In this document: positions 6,485 to 14,693 of the stretch, one piece after another
How positions within the stretch are numbered: position 1 is the stretch's first letter
How the letters are laid out: each line of letters begins with the position of its first letter
Source: an uncultured Collinsella sp.
GTDB lineage: Bacteria > Actinomycetota > Coriobacteriia > Coriobacteriales > Coriobacteriaceae
DNA length: 14,693 nt
Reading direction: 5' to 3'
Assembly (NCBI GenBank): GCA_900542235.1
Contig: UQNB01000048.1
Location: forward strand, 1-14,693
Notes under the pieces: generated by a model
What the model was told of the DNA's origin: nothing
What the model saw: the letters and a program-made list of their open reading frames with translations, nothing else
Database searches by the model: none
Made by a program: the position numbers and the translations under genes

Positions 6485-6490
6485 AGTATA
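6485..6490 (-). promoter_or_regulatory. Probable folC -10 element
   Basis: TATACT on the minus strand matches the -10 consensus at five of six positions and ends 17 bases before the folC ATG. The predicted 5' leader is only about 10 bases and lacks a ribosome binding site. No good -35 hexamer is visible at 16-18 bases. Confidence 0.45.
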
Positions 6491-6509
6491 GGTTGAGGAT
6501 AGTCAGCGA

Positions 6510-6608
6510 AAACGCCTCTGATGAGCCAAGGTGCCGTGAAACAAGGGCGCATAGGGCTTATGCCCATGCGCCCGAAGTTGAACGGCAGATTGGCCATCAG
6601 AGGCGTTT
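6510..6608 (-). other. 99-nt three-tier nested hairpin between valS and folC (structured RNA or terminator)
   Basis: The outer stem 6510-6528 / 6591-6608 has 18 pairs and one bulged A (6524). The middle stem is 6532-6537 / 6582-6587 plus 6540-6542 / 6577-6579. The apical stem is 6545-6557 / 6562-6573 with 12 pairs, one bulge (A6553) and a 4-nt loop. On the minus strand the outer stem is followed by GTTTTCG, so it could end valS transcripts. The layered architecture is more elaborate than a plain terminator and could be a small RNA or a mobile palindrome. It does not match the tetrahydrofolate riboswitch as I know it. Strand is assigned by the T-run and by both neighbours being minus. Confidence 0.6.
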
Positions 6609-6623
6609 GCAGCGTCGAGTCAG

Positions 6624-6645
6624 CCGCCGTTCGTTAGAACGGCGG
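6624..6645. other. GC-rich 9-bp perfect hairpin downstream of valS
   Basis: CCGCCGTTC (6624-6632) and GAACGGCGG (6637-6645) pair perfectly around a 4-nt loop. It sits 54 bases beyond the valS stop and upstream of the nested structure on the minus strand. It may pause or protect the valS transcript end. It is not a canonical terminator because no T-run follows. Confidence 0.45.
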
Positions 6646-6698
6646 AATAGGTGTCCGCAGTAGCGAGCAATGCCCCAAACCGCGTCCCCCAGCACCGC

Positions 6699-9395
<2,697 letters not shown>

Positions 9396-9415
9396 ATATC
9401 TCTCCCTGTCCCGCC

Positions 9416-9455
9416 GGAGAGGAATGTAGGACCGCCAGGGTCTACATTCCTCCCC
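9416..9455 (-). promoter_or_regulatory. Leader hairpin immediately upstream of valS
   Basis: On the minus strand GGGGAGGAATGTAG (9455-9442) pairs with CTACATTCCTCTCC (9429-9416) through one G-U wobble. The stem continues as ACC/GGT past a bulged C to a loop CTGGC. That makes 17 pairs, ending just before the valS ribosome binding site (about 9402-9407). It is placed to control translation or to attenuate transcription. It lacks the T-box consensus, so its ligand, if any, is unknown. Confidence 0.5.
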
Positions 9456-9511
9456 TTAGGTATCGATTACTTCAGTCTGATATGACTTCGCTGAGGCTTA
9501 AACAAACACAC

Positions 9512-9520
9512 AGAATAACA
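9512..9520 (-). promoter_or_regulatory. Extended -10 promoter candidate for valS
   Basis: TGTTATTCT on the minus strand is an extended -10 (TG-n-TATTCT). It is about 115 bases before the valS ATG and just after the clpX terminator. The -35 region is poor, as is common with extended -10 promoters. It would give a leader of about 110 nt containing the 9416-9455 hairpin. Confidence 0.4.
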
Positions 9521-9541
9521 CAGGTAGTTGGGTGTTTTGCG

Positions 9542-9585
9542 TATATATAAAATAGCCTCCGACCGCGGATGGTCGGAGGCTATTT
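9542..9585 (-). terminator. Intrinsic terminator of the tig-clpP-clpX operon
   Basis: A perfect 15-bp stem, AAATAGCCTCCGACC with its complement (9571-9585 and 9550-9564), encloses a 6-nt loop. On the minus strand it runs into TTTTATATATAC. It starts 21 bases after the clpX stop codon. The form is textbook for a Rho-independent terminator on this strand. Confidence 0.88.
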
Positions 9586-9606
9586 GCAAGCACGTTTTTG
9601 TCAGGT

Positions 9607-11013
9607 TTACCCGTAGATGCGTCGGGGCTGTTCTTCGCCCTTTACGGCAGCTTCGGTTACGATGACCTTGGCGACGCCCTCCTCGCTGGGGAGGTCGAAC
9701 ATCGTCTGCTGCAGCACGTCTTCGCAGATGGCGCGCAGGCCGCGGGCGCCGGTCTTGCGGGCAAGCGCCATGCGGGCGATCTCGTGCAGGGCCGCGTCCT
9801 CAAACTCAAGATCGACGTCCTCGAGCTGGAACATCTTACGGTACTGGCGCACCACGGCATTCTTTGGCTCGGTCAGGATCGACACCAGGTCGTCCTCGTC
9901 GAGCGCCTGCGTCTGGGTAACGACGGGCGTACGTCCCACGAACTCGGGGATCATGCCGAATGCATTGAGGTCCTGCGGGAGTACCTGGCGCAGCAGGTCG
10001 TTCTCGTCGACCGAGGTGGGGCCGGCGATCTCGGAGTTAAAGCCCACGCCCTTGTTGCCAACGCGATCGGCGATGATCTTATCCAGACCCACAAAGGCAC
10101 CGCCGCAGATAAACAGGATGTTGGTCGTGTCGATCTGCAACAGTTCCTGCTGGGGATGCTTGCGGCCGCCGGTGGGCGGAACGCTTGCCACCGTGCCCTC
10201 AAGAATCTTAAGCAGCGCCTGCTGAACGCCCTCGCCCGAGACATCGCGGGTAATGGAGAGGTTCTCGGCCTTGCGGGCGATCTTGTCAATCTCATCCACG
10301 TAGATAATGCCCACCTGAGCGCGCTCAATGTCGCCATCGGCAGCATTGATGAGCTTGAGAAGGATGTTCTCCACGTCCTCGCCCACATAGCCGGCCTCGG
10401 TGAGCGCGGTGGCATCGGCGATGGCAAACGGCACCTCGAGGATGCGCGCGAGCGTCTGGGCCAACAAGGTCTTGCCGGTACCGGTGGGACCGAGCAGCAG
10501 GATGTTGGACTTGGCAAGCTCTACCTCGTCCATATCGTCGTCGAACTGCGAGCCCATGCCGCCGTCAAAGGCAGACACCGCGGCGCCACCCTCGATCACG
10601 CGGCGATAGTGGTTGTACACGGCCACCGACATGGCGCGCTTGGCGTCCTCCTGACCCATAACATAGGCCGAAAGCTCGTCATAGATCTCGTGCGGCGTCG
10701 GCACGTGCGTGATGACCTGGCGATCGTCCTCGAGCTCAAAACCCTCGGTCTCGGGGTCCGCGGCGGGCTGGGATGCAGCCTGGCCGTGGTCGTTGAGGAA
10801 GCCCGGCAGCTTGCCGTTTCGGGCAGCGTCCATAAAGTCCGAAGCCAGCGACTCCTCAAGGATCTCGGAGCAGGCGGCAACGCACTCGTCGCAGATAAAG
10901 ATGTTGGTCGGACCCTTTACAAGGCGGCGAACCTGCCCCTGCTCTTTTCCGCAGAAGGAGCAGCGGATGGGGTTGCCATTCTCGTCAAAGTTGTCCTGCA
11001 TGTTTCCTGCCAT
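9607..11013 (-). CDS. clpX: ATP-dependent Clp protease ATP-binding subunit ClpX
   Basis: This 468-residue AAA+ unfoldase recognises tagged or damaged proteins and threads them into ClpP. The N-terminal zinc-binding domain has C18, C21, C41 and C44. The AAA+ core has Walker A GPTGTGKT (175-182), a GYVGED pore loop, Walker B VDEID (239-243) and the RKH loop (284-286). The arginine-finger region EFVGR and sensor 2 GARGLR follow. The length is slightly above E. coli ClpX because the segment between the zinc domain and the AAA+ core is long and acidic. The ATG at 11013 starts one base after the clpP stop, with AAGGA at 8 bases (11022-11026). An internal ATG at 11001, with AGGA upstream, is an alternative. 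It is the last gene of the operon, before a strong terminator. Confidence 0.97.
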   Translation of the reverse strand: MAGNMQDNFDENGNPIRCSFCGKEQGQVRRLVKGPTNIFICDECVAACSEILEESLASDFMDAARNGKLPGFLNDHGQAASQPAADPETEGFELEDDRQVITHVPTPHEIYDELSAYVMGQEDAKRAMSVAVYNHYRRVIEGGAAVSAFDGGMGSQFDDDMDEVELAKSNILLLGPTGTGKTLLAQTLARILEVPFAIADATALTEAGYVGEDVENILLKLINAADGDIERAQVGIIYVDEIDKIARKAENLSITRDVSGEGVQQALLKILEGTVASVPPTGGRKHPQQELLQIDTTNILFICGGAFVGLDKIIADRVGNKGVGFNSEIAGPTSVDENDLLRQVLPQDLNAFGMIPEFVGRTPVVTQTQALDEDDLVSILTEPKNAVVRQYRKMFQLEDVDLEFEDAALHEIARMALARKTGARGLRAICEDVLQQTMFDLPSEEGVAKVIVTEAAVKGEEQPRRIYG

Positions 11014-11014
11014 C

Positions 11015-11635
11015 CTAGGCGTCCTTCGCGGCGAGATCGCGCGAGGTGACGATACGGTCGATCAGGCCGTAGTCGAGGGCCTCGGCAGCGGTCAGGTAGT
11101 TGTCGCGCTCGGTGTCGGCCTGGACCTTCTCGATCGGCTGGCCCGAGGCATCGGACAGGATCTGGTTGAGCTCGCGGCGGGTCTTCTTGATCTCCTCGGC
11201 CACGATCTCGATCTCGGTCTGCTGACCTTGAGCACCGCCGCTGGGCTGGTGAATCATGACCTTGGAGTGCGGCAGGCAGAAGCGCTTGCCCTTGGCGCCG
11301 GCCGAAAGCAGCACGGCAGCCATAGACGCGGCCATACCGACGCAGATGGTGGAGACCTGCGGCTTGATGAAGTTCATGGTGTCAAGAATCGCCAGGCCAG
11401 AGTAAACCTCGCCACCGGGCGAATTGATGTAGAGCGAGATATCCTTCTCGGCATCCTGGCTCTCAAGATGCAGCAGCTGGGCAACGACCAGGTTGGCGCT
11501 GACGGAGTTGATCTCCTCGCCCAAGAAGATGATGCGGTCGTTGAGCAGGCGCGAATAGATATCGTAGCTGCGCTCGCCGCGCGGCGTCTGCTCGATAACG
11601 TATGGCACGAGGGCGGAATCGAACTTAGCGATCAT
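11015..11635 (-). CDS. clpP: ATP-dependent Clp protease proteolytic subunit ClpP
   Basis: This 206-residue serine peptidase forms the tetradecameric barrel that degrades substrates delivered by ClpX. The catalytic triad is S104 in GMAASMAA, H129 in MIHQPSGG and D178 in TERDNY. Each is offset by exactly seven from E. coli Ser97, His122 and Asp171. I chose the ATG at 11635 because GGAG (11642-11645) lies six bases upstream. Two further in-frame ATGs at 11641 and 11647 have poorer ribosome binding sites and would add two or four residues. The stop codon is one base before the clpX start, so the two genes are coupled. The 160-bp gap from tig holds a hairpin that may tune readthrough. Confidence 0.96.
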   Translation of the reverse strand: MIAKFDSALVPYVIEQTPRGERSYDIYSRLLNDRIIFLGEEINSVSANLVVAQLLHLESQDAEKDISLYINSPGGEVYSGLAILDTMNFIKPQVSTICVGMAASMAAVLLSAGAKGKRFCLPHSKVMIHQPSGGAQGQQTEIEIVAEEIKKTRRELNQILSDASGQPIEKVQADTERDNYLTAAEALDYGLIDRIVTSRDLAAKDA

Positions 11636-11680
11636 ACGCATCTCCATTTCTCTTACGGACCAATAGTGGTTCTAGATAAA

Positions 11681-11721
11681 CGTACGGTGCCCGCATGCTA
11701 TGCATTGGCTGGCACCGTACG
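11681..11721 (-). terminator. Hairpin between tig and clpP, possible partial terminator or attenuator
   Basis: CGTACGGTGCC and GGCACCGTACG (11681-11691, 11711-11721) pair perfectly over 11 bp. The loop (19 nt) is itself rich in GCATGC/TGCAT palindromes. On the minus strand the stem is followed by TTTATC, a short imperfect T-run. It could reduce clpPX transcription relative to tig or stabilise a processed end. Confidence 0.45.
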
Positions 11722-11797
11722 AAGCAACCGGATAACCGGTGTATAACTTTACCCCATCACGGGCACATGCATGCGCTCGCGAGCAAGGTGGCGAGAA

Positions 11798-13096
11798 TTA
11801 CTCGGCGTCCTTGGCGGTCTCGTCGACCTCGGTCACCTTGGCGTTCTCGACCAGGTGATCGACGGCCTTGGAGCGACGGATGGACTCGCGGACGGCAGGC
11901 ATGCGGCCATCGGCGATGAACTCAGCCTTGGAAGCCTCGACGTCCTTGACGCCGGCCTTCTCGAACTCGGCGTTGATGTCGTCCTCGGTGACCTCAATCT
12001 TGAGCTCACGGGCGAGAGCGTCGAGCGCCAGGGACTCACGGGCAACGTCGTTGGCCTGCTTGTGCAGGTCGCCGATGAACTGCTCCATGGTCAGGCCGGA
12101 AGCGGGCAGCCAGGTGTCCAGCGTCATGCCGCGGGCAGCGAGGTTGGACAGGAAGTTCTGGCCAAGCTCCTCAAAGACGGACTGCTCGTAGTCGGCATCC
12201 ATCTCGTCGAGCTGCAGGCGCTCGGCGAGAGCGGAGACGCAACGGTTCTCCTTCTCGGCCGGGAGGCGGGAAGCCTTGTCCTGCTCGATCTCGATCTTGA
12301 TGGCGTCGCGCATAGCGTCGATGCTGTCGAAGCCAAAGTCGGACTTGACGAGCTCGTCGGTGAGCTCGGGGGTGTTGCGGACCTTGATGCCCTTGACGGT
12401 GACCTCGACGGTGTGGGTCTCGGCCTCCTCGCCCTCCTCGGCCTCGTCGGTCCAGGTGACGGACTTGACGTCGTCAACGTTGGCGCCGATCAGGGCCTCG
12501 TTGAACTCCTTGGGGTTGCTGTCGCTACCGGCGATGAGCATGCGGCCCTCGGCGGCAAAGTTGTCGGCGTTCTCGACGGCCTTGAGGTCGACGGTCACAT
12601 AGTCGTCAGCCTCGACGGCGCGACCCTCGACGTCCTCGAAGGTGGCACGGTAGTTGAGGAGCATCTCGACCTGGTTGTTGATCTCGGACTCGGTGACCTC
12701 CGCAGGGGGCATCTCGATCTCGACAGCGTCGAAGGAGGAGAGCTCAGCGGCGGGACGCAGGGAGAACTCGACGGTGTAGGTGTAGTCCTCGTGATCCTTG
12801 GCGAGGTCGAGCTCCTTGTAGTCACCGTTCTTGGTGGGGACGATGTCCAGCTCGTTGAGGACGGCGGGCTCGTTGGCGGCGATCAGGTCGTTGGTGGCCT
12901 GAGCGAGGGTAGCCTCGGCGCCAAGAGCAGAGTCGATGACCGGACGGGGAGCCTTACCGGCACGGAAGCCCGGGAAGCGGTACTTCTTGGCGGTGTCCTT
13001 GTAGGCCTTCTTGATCGCGGCGTCGACGTCGGCGGCCGGTATGGTGACCGTAGCGGTGAGCTTGGCGTCCTTGACGTCAGAAGCGGTGATGTTCAA
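11798..13096 (-). CDS. tig: Trigger factor, ribosome-associated chaperone and peptidyl-prolyl isomerase
   Basis: Trigger factor binds the ribosome exit tunnel and shields nascent chains. It has an N-terminal ribosome-binding domain with the signature GFRAGKAPR, an FKBP-like domain at about 155-240, and a long helical C-terminal chaperone domain ending in an acidic tail. I place the start at the TTG at 13096 (432 residues). A perfect AGGAGG (13103-13108) lies six bases upstream, and this start puts the GFR signature at residues 43-45, the same numbering as in E. coli. The GTG one codon earlier (13099) is nearly as likely. The in-frame ATGs at 13111 and 13153 would add unrelated residues and would use the AGGAGG as coding sequence. 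It is the first protein gene of the tig-clpP-clpX operon. Confidence 0.95.
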   Translation of the reverse strand: MNITASDVKDAKLTATVTIPAADVDAAIKKAYKDTAKKYRFPGFRAGKAPRPVIDSALGAEATLAQATNDLIAANEPAVLNELDIVPTKNGDYKELDLAKDHEDYTYTVEFSLRPAAELSSFDAVEIEMPPAEVTESEINNQVEMLLNYRATFEDVEGRAVEADDYVTVDLKAVENADNFAAEGRMLIAGSDSNPKEFNEALIGANVDDVKSVTWTDEAEEGEEAETHTVEVTVKGIKVRNTPELTDELVKSDFGFDSIDAMRDAIKIEIEQDKASRLPAEKENRCVSALAERLQLDEMDADYEQSVFEELGQNFLSNLAARGMTLDTWLPASGLTMEQFIGDLHKQANDVARESLALDALARELKIEVTEDDINAEFEKAGVKDVEASKAEFIADGRMPAVRESIRRSKAVDHLVENAKVTEVDETAKDAE

Positions 13097-13102
13097 CACG
13101 TT

Positions 13103-13108
13103 CCTCCT
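13103..13108 (-). promoter_or_regulatory. Consensus ribosome binding site that decides the tig start
   Basis: AGGAGG on the minus strand is six bases before TTG (13096) and three before GTG (13099). A perfect Shine-Dalgarno at this place argues that the upstream ATG at 13111, immediately next to it, is not the initiator. Confidence 0.7.
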
Positions 13109-13150
13109 CATACTGCCCAGCTTATCTGAGGTGCTGGTACCTTTATGCAA

Positions 13151-13179
13151 CAAAGAGTCGCGACGGCCGAAGCCGACGC
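13151..13179 (-). terminator. Probable terminator or attenuator after tRNA-Leu
   Basis: On the minus strand GCGTCGGC-TTCG-GCCGTCGC (13179-13160) forms an 8-bp stem with one internal T-T mismatch and a UUCG tetraloop, followed by GACTCTTTG. It separates the tRNA from tig and may end most tRNA transcripts. The weak T-run leaves room for readthrough into tig. Confidence 0.5.
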
Positions 13180-13187
13180 AGATGCGT

Positions 13188-13271
13188 TGGTGCGGGCGAA
13201 AGGACTCGAACCTTCACGGGAATCCCACCAGAACCTAAATCTGGCGCGTCTACCAATTCCGCCACGCCCGC
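13188..13271 (-). tRNA. tRNA-Leu, anticodon TAG
   Basis: The minus strand gives a complete class II tRNA. The acceptor GCGGGCG (13271-13265) pairs with CGCCCGC, followed by discriminator A (13191) and an encoded CCA (13190-13188). The D-arm contains AATTGGTAGAC. The anticodon stem CCAGA/TCTGG encloses TTTAGGT, so the anticodon is TAG, reading CUA and other CUN leucine codons. A long variable arm (TGGGATTCCCGT) and a T-arm with GGTTCGAGTCC complete it. It lies directly upstream of tig on the same strand. Confidence 0.97.
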
Positions 13272-13290
13272 ATGAGCGCACAGACTAGGA

Positions 13291-13299
13291 ATGATAGCA
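13291..13299 (-). promoter_or_regulatory. Extended -10 promoter candidate for tRNA-Leu
   Basis: TGCTATCAT on the minus strand is TG-n-TATCAT, an extended -10 with five of six hexamer matches. It ends 19 bases before the mature tRNA 5' end. TTGCCG lies upstream but at too short a spacing to be a standard -35. Confidence 0.45.
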
Positions 13300-13356
13300 G
13301 ATACGAACGGCAAGCGCACGCACACGTTTTACAGGCTCACGACCTCACCACGAGTG

Positions 13357-13382
13357 CAAAAGGCGGGACGAGTTGCCCCGCC
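13357..13382 (-). terminator. Intrinsic terminator of the molybdenum hydroxylase gene
   Basis: On the minus strand GGCGGGGC pairs with GTCCCGCC (13382-13375 with 13369-13362) through one G-U, around a 5-nt loop. TTTTGC follows. It starts 29 bases after the stop codon at 13412. Confidence 0.75.
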
Positions 13383-13411
13383 CCGCCAATTACGACTTGT
13401 TCGCCGACCCG

Positions 13412-14693
13412 CTACTCCCCCAGCAGGGCCTTCTCGGGCGTGATCGGCAGCGAGCGGACCTGATGGCCGGTCGCGTGCGCCACGGCCGAGGCAACGGCGG
13501 CGAGCGGCGTGTTGATGACGCCCTCGCCGATCGACTTGGCGCCAAACGGACCCGTCGGCTCGTAGCTCGGCTCAAAGGCCACGCGAATGCTGCCGATATC
13601 CAGGCGCGTGGGCAGCTTGTAGCTCATAAAGTTGCCGGTGCGCAGGCGGCCGCGGTCGTCGTGCTCGACGATCTCGTAGAGCACGTGGCCGATACCCTGG
13701 GCAATGCCGCCCTCGGCCTGGACGCGCGCGAGTGCCTCGTTGATCACGGTGCCGCAGTCGACGGCCGCCGCGTAGTCCACAACAGTCACCTTGCCGGTGG
13801 CCTTGTCGACCTCGACCTCGGCAATGCCGGCCATAAACGGCGGAGGAGAAACGGGCAGGCAGGCAGAAGCATGCGAGGTCAGTGCGTCGCCGCCAGCGAT
13901 GTTCTTGACGCACAGGTTGGCAAAGTCGCGCAGTGTGAGGTAGCGGTTCTGCTCACGAGCGGCACGCTCGTCGGACAGGCGCACGTACTGGCCGTCGAAG
14001 ACCACGTCGGCGGCGTCAACGTCCCACATCTGAGCGGCCTTGGCGCAAATCTTCTCGCGCAGCTCGGTCGCGGCGTTCTTGGCGGCAAGGCCCGTCACGT
14101 AGGTACCGGAGCTCGCGTACGAGCCGGCGTCGAACGGCGACACGTCGGTGTCCACGCCGCGCACCACGATCAGCGAGCTCTCCACGCCCAGCTCCTCGGC
14201 GGCAATCTGCGCCAAGATCGTGTCGACGCCCATGCCGTTATCGGTGGCGCCGGTGCCGATGGTAATGAAGCCGTCCTCTTCCAGGCGCATGTCGATGCCG
14301 GCGATGTCGACATTGGAAATGCCCGAGCCCTGCATGGTGAGCGCACAACCCAGGGCGCGCACACGGTCGCCCAGGTCGACGGCCAGCGGCTTGTCCCAGC
14401 CGATAATGTCCATCGCGCGCAGCAGGCAGCGGTCGAGTGCGCAGGCGTTGAGCTTCTCGTTGTAGTACTGCGGCATGGTCTCGCCCTCGCGCACGATGTT
14501 CTTAAGGCGCAGGTCGGCGGGGTCCATGTGCAGCATGTCGGCGAGCTCGTTGACGGCGCTCTCCACGGCAAACTGGCCCTGGGTGGCACCGTAGCCACGA
14601 TACGCACCGCCACGGTTGGTATTGGTGTAGACGGCGTCCCAGCTAAAGCGGCTCCCCCCCTTGTGGGTGTTGGGTGGGAGGGGACGGGCTGCT
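13412..14693 (-). CDS. Xanthine dehydrogenase-family molybdopterin-binding subunit, C-terminal part
   Basis: The frame runs from the window edge to the stop at 13412-13414, 426 residues visible; the N-terminus lies beyond 14693. The family oxidises purines or other aza-heterocycles at a molybdenum centre. Recognisable segments are AVYTNTNRGGAYRGYGATQGQFAVES (written here in parts: AVYTNTNRGG, AYRGYGATQG, QFAVES), the cofactor loop GATDNGMGVDT followed by LAQIAAEELGV, and SYASSGTYVTG. Near the C-terminus is PFGAKSIGEG, whose glutamate is the expected catalytic base. The cofactor loop differs from the usual G-T-E-x-G-Q-G-x-H-T, with M for Q and D for H, so the substrate may not be xanthine. The first 17 visible codons (14641-14693) are C/A-rich on the minus strand and do not look like the family. 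They may be a sequence-quality problem at the edge. The call is sure for the superfamily only. Confidence 0.88.
   Translation of the reverse strand, partial: AARPLPPNTHKGGSRFSWDAVYTNTNRGGAYRGYGATQGQFAVESAVNELADMLHMDPADLRLKNIVREGETMPQYYNEKLNACALDRCLLRAMDIIGWDKPLAVDLGDRVRALGCALTMQGSGISNVDIAGIDMRLEEDGFITIGTGATDNGMGVDTILAQIAAEELGVESSLIVVRGVDTDVSPFDAGSYASSGTYVTGLAAKNAATELREKICAKAAQMWDVDAADVVFDGQYVRLSDERAAREQNRYLTLRDFANLCVKNIAGGDALTSHASACLPVSPPPFMAGIAEVEVDKATGKVTVVDYAAAVDCGTVINEALARVQAEGGIAQGIGHVLYEIVEHDDRGRLRTGNFMSYKLPTRLDIGSIRVAFEPSYEPTGPFGAKSIGEGVINTPLAAVASAVAHATGHQVRSLPITPEKALLGE

Noticed and set aside
6510..6608. Tetrahydrofolate riboswitch upstream of folC
   Set aside because: The stacked simple hairpins do not show the junction and conserved loop sequences I know for that riboswitch.
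9416..9455. T-box riboswitch in the valS leader
   Set aside because: No AGGGTGGNACCGCG-type antiterminator sequence, no specifier loop visible, and the loop CTGGC does not fit the tRNA-Val acceptor end.
9598..11049. 483-residue plus-strand frame opposite clpX
   Set aside because: Antisense shadow of clpX. It also crosses the terminator side and the clpP/clpX junction with no family resemblance.
11771..13129. 452-residue plus-strand frame opposite trigger factor, rich in leucine, valine and glycine
   Set aside because: It mirrors the codon-biased tig gene, gives a low-complexity protein, and lacks a domain or start signal. It is a GC-rich shadow.
13143..13325. 60-residue minus-strand frame over the tRNA
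   Set aside because: It is a conceptual translation of tRNA-Leu and its flanks. This kind of spurious peptide is commonly annotated by mistake.

Overview
The window is about 14.7 kb of high-GC (roughly 60% or more) bacterial chromosome. It looks like a gut actinomycete of the class Coriobacteriia, probably Collinsella or a close relative. The basis is protein style (Trigger factor, ClpP, ClpX, ValS and FolC with actinobacterial flavour), an anaerobic flavin/iron-sulfur dehydrogenase cluster, a molybdenum hydroxylase, and the GC-rich third positions. This placement is by pattern recognition, not by a search.

Layout. (1) Positions 1-110, minus strand: the 5' remnant of an AzlC-type branched-chain amino acid exporter whose first residues are missing. 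(2) Positions 145-3374, plus strand: a tight three-gene cluster. It encodes a GlpA-like FAD dehydrogenase with a C-terminal [2Fe-2S] BFD domain, a second FAD/NAD(P) oxidoreductase, and a cysteine-rich DUF1667 protein. It is probably one membrane-peripheral or soluble complex oxidising glycerol-3-phosphate or a related 2-hydroxy compound. The first two genes overlap across a run of nine G residues. (3) Positions 3363-3867: a noncoding, comparatively AT-rich block full of inverted repeats, including a perfect 35-bp stem. A 33-nt imperfect inverted repeat bounds it. It resembles a nonautonomous, MITE-like composite, or a pile of REP-type elements. (4) Positions 3915-5003, plus: an M24 Xaa-Pro peptidase. 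(5) Positions 5109-6467 (folC) and 6699-9395 (valS), both minus, in the order valS then folC, separated by an elaborate 99-nt nested hairpin. A second palindrome of the family seen in block 3 lies between the convergent peptidase and folC genes. (6) Positions 9607-13271, minus: in transcription order tRNA-Leu(TAG), tig, clpP and clpX, closed by a strong intrinsic terminator. This is the classical nascent-chain chaperone and protease operon. (7) Positions 13412-14693, minus: the C-terminal part of a xanthine-dehydrogenase-family molybdopterin subunit, running off the right edge, with its own terminator.

How the genes fit together. valS and folC supply housekeeping functions (tRNA-Val charging and folate polyglutamylation). 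Trigger factor, ClpP and ClpX form a folding and degradation module. The flavoprotein cluster and the molybdenum hydroxylase belong to anaerobic redox catabolism. The most unusual content is intergenic: the 3.36-3.87 kb inverted-repeat block, the related repeat at 5.03-5.09 kb, the nested structure at 6.51-6.61 kb, and the leader hairpin in front of valS. I saw no CRISPR array, recognisable transposase, phage gene or defence system.
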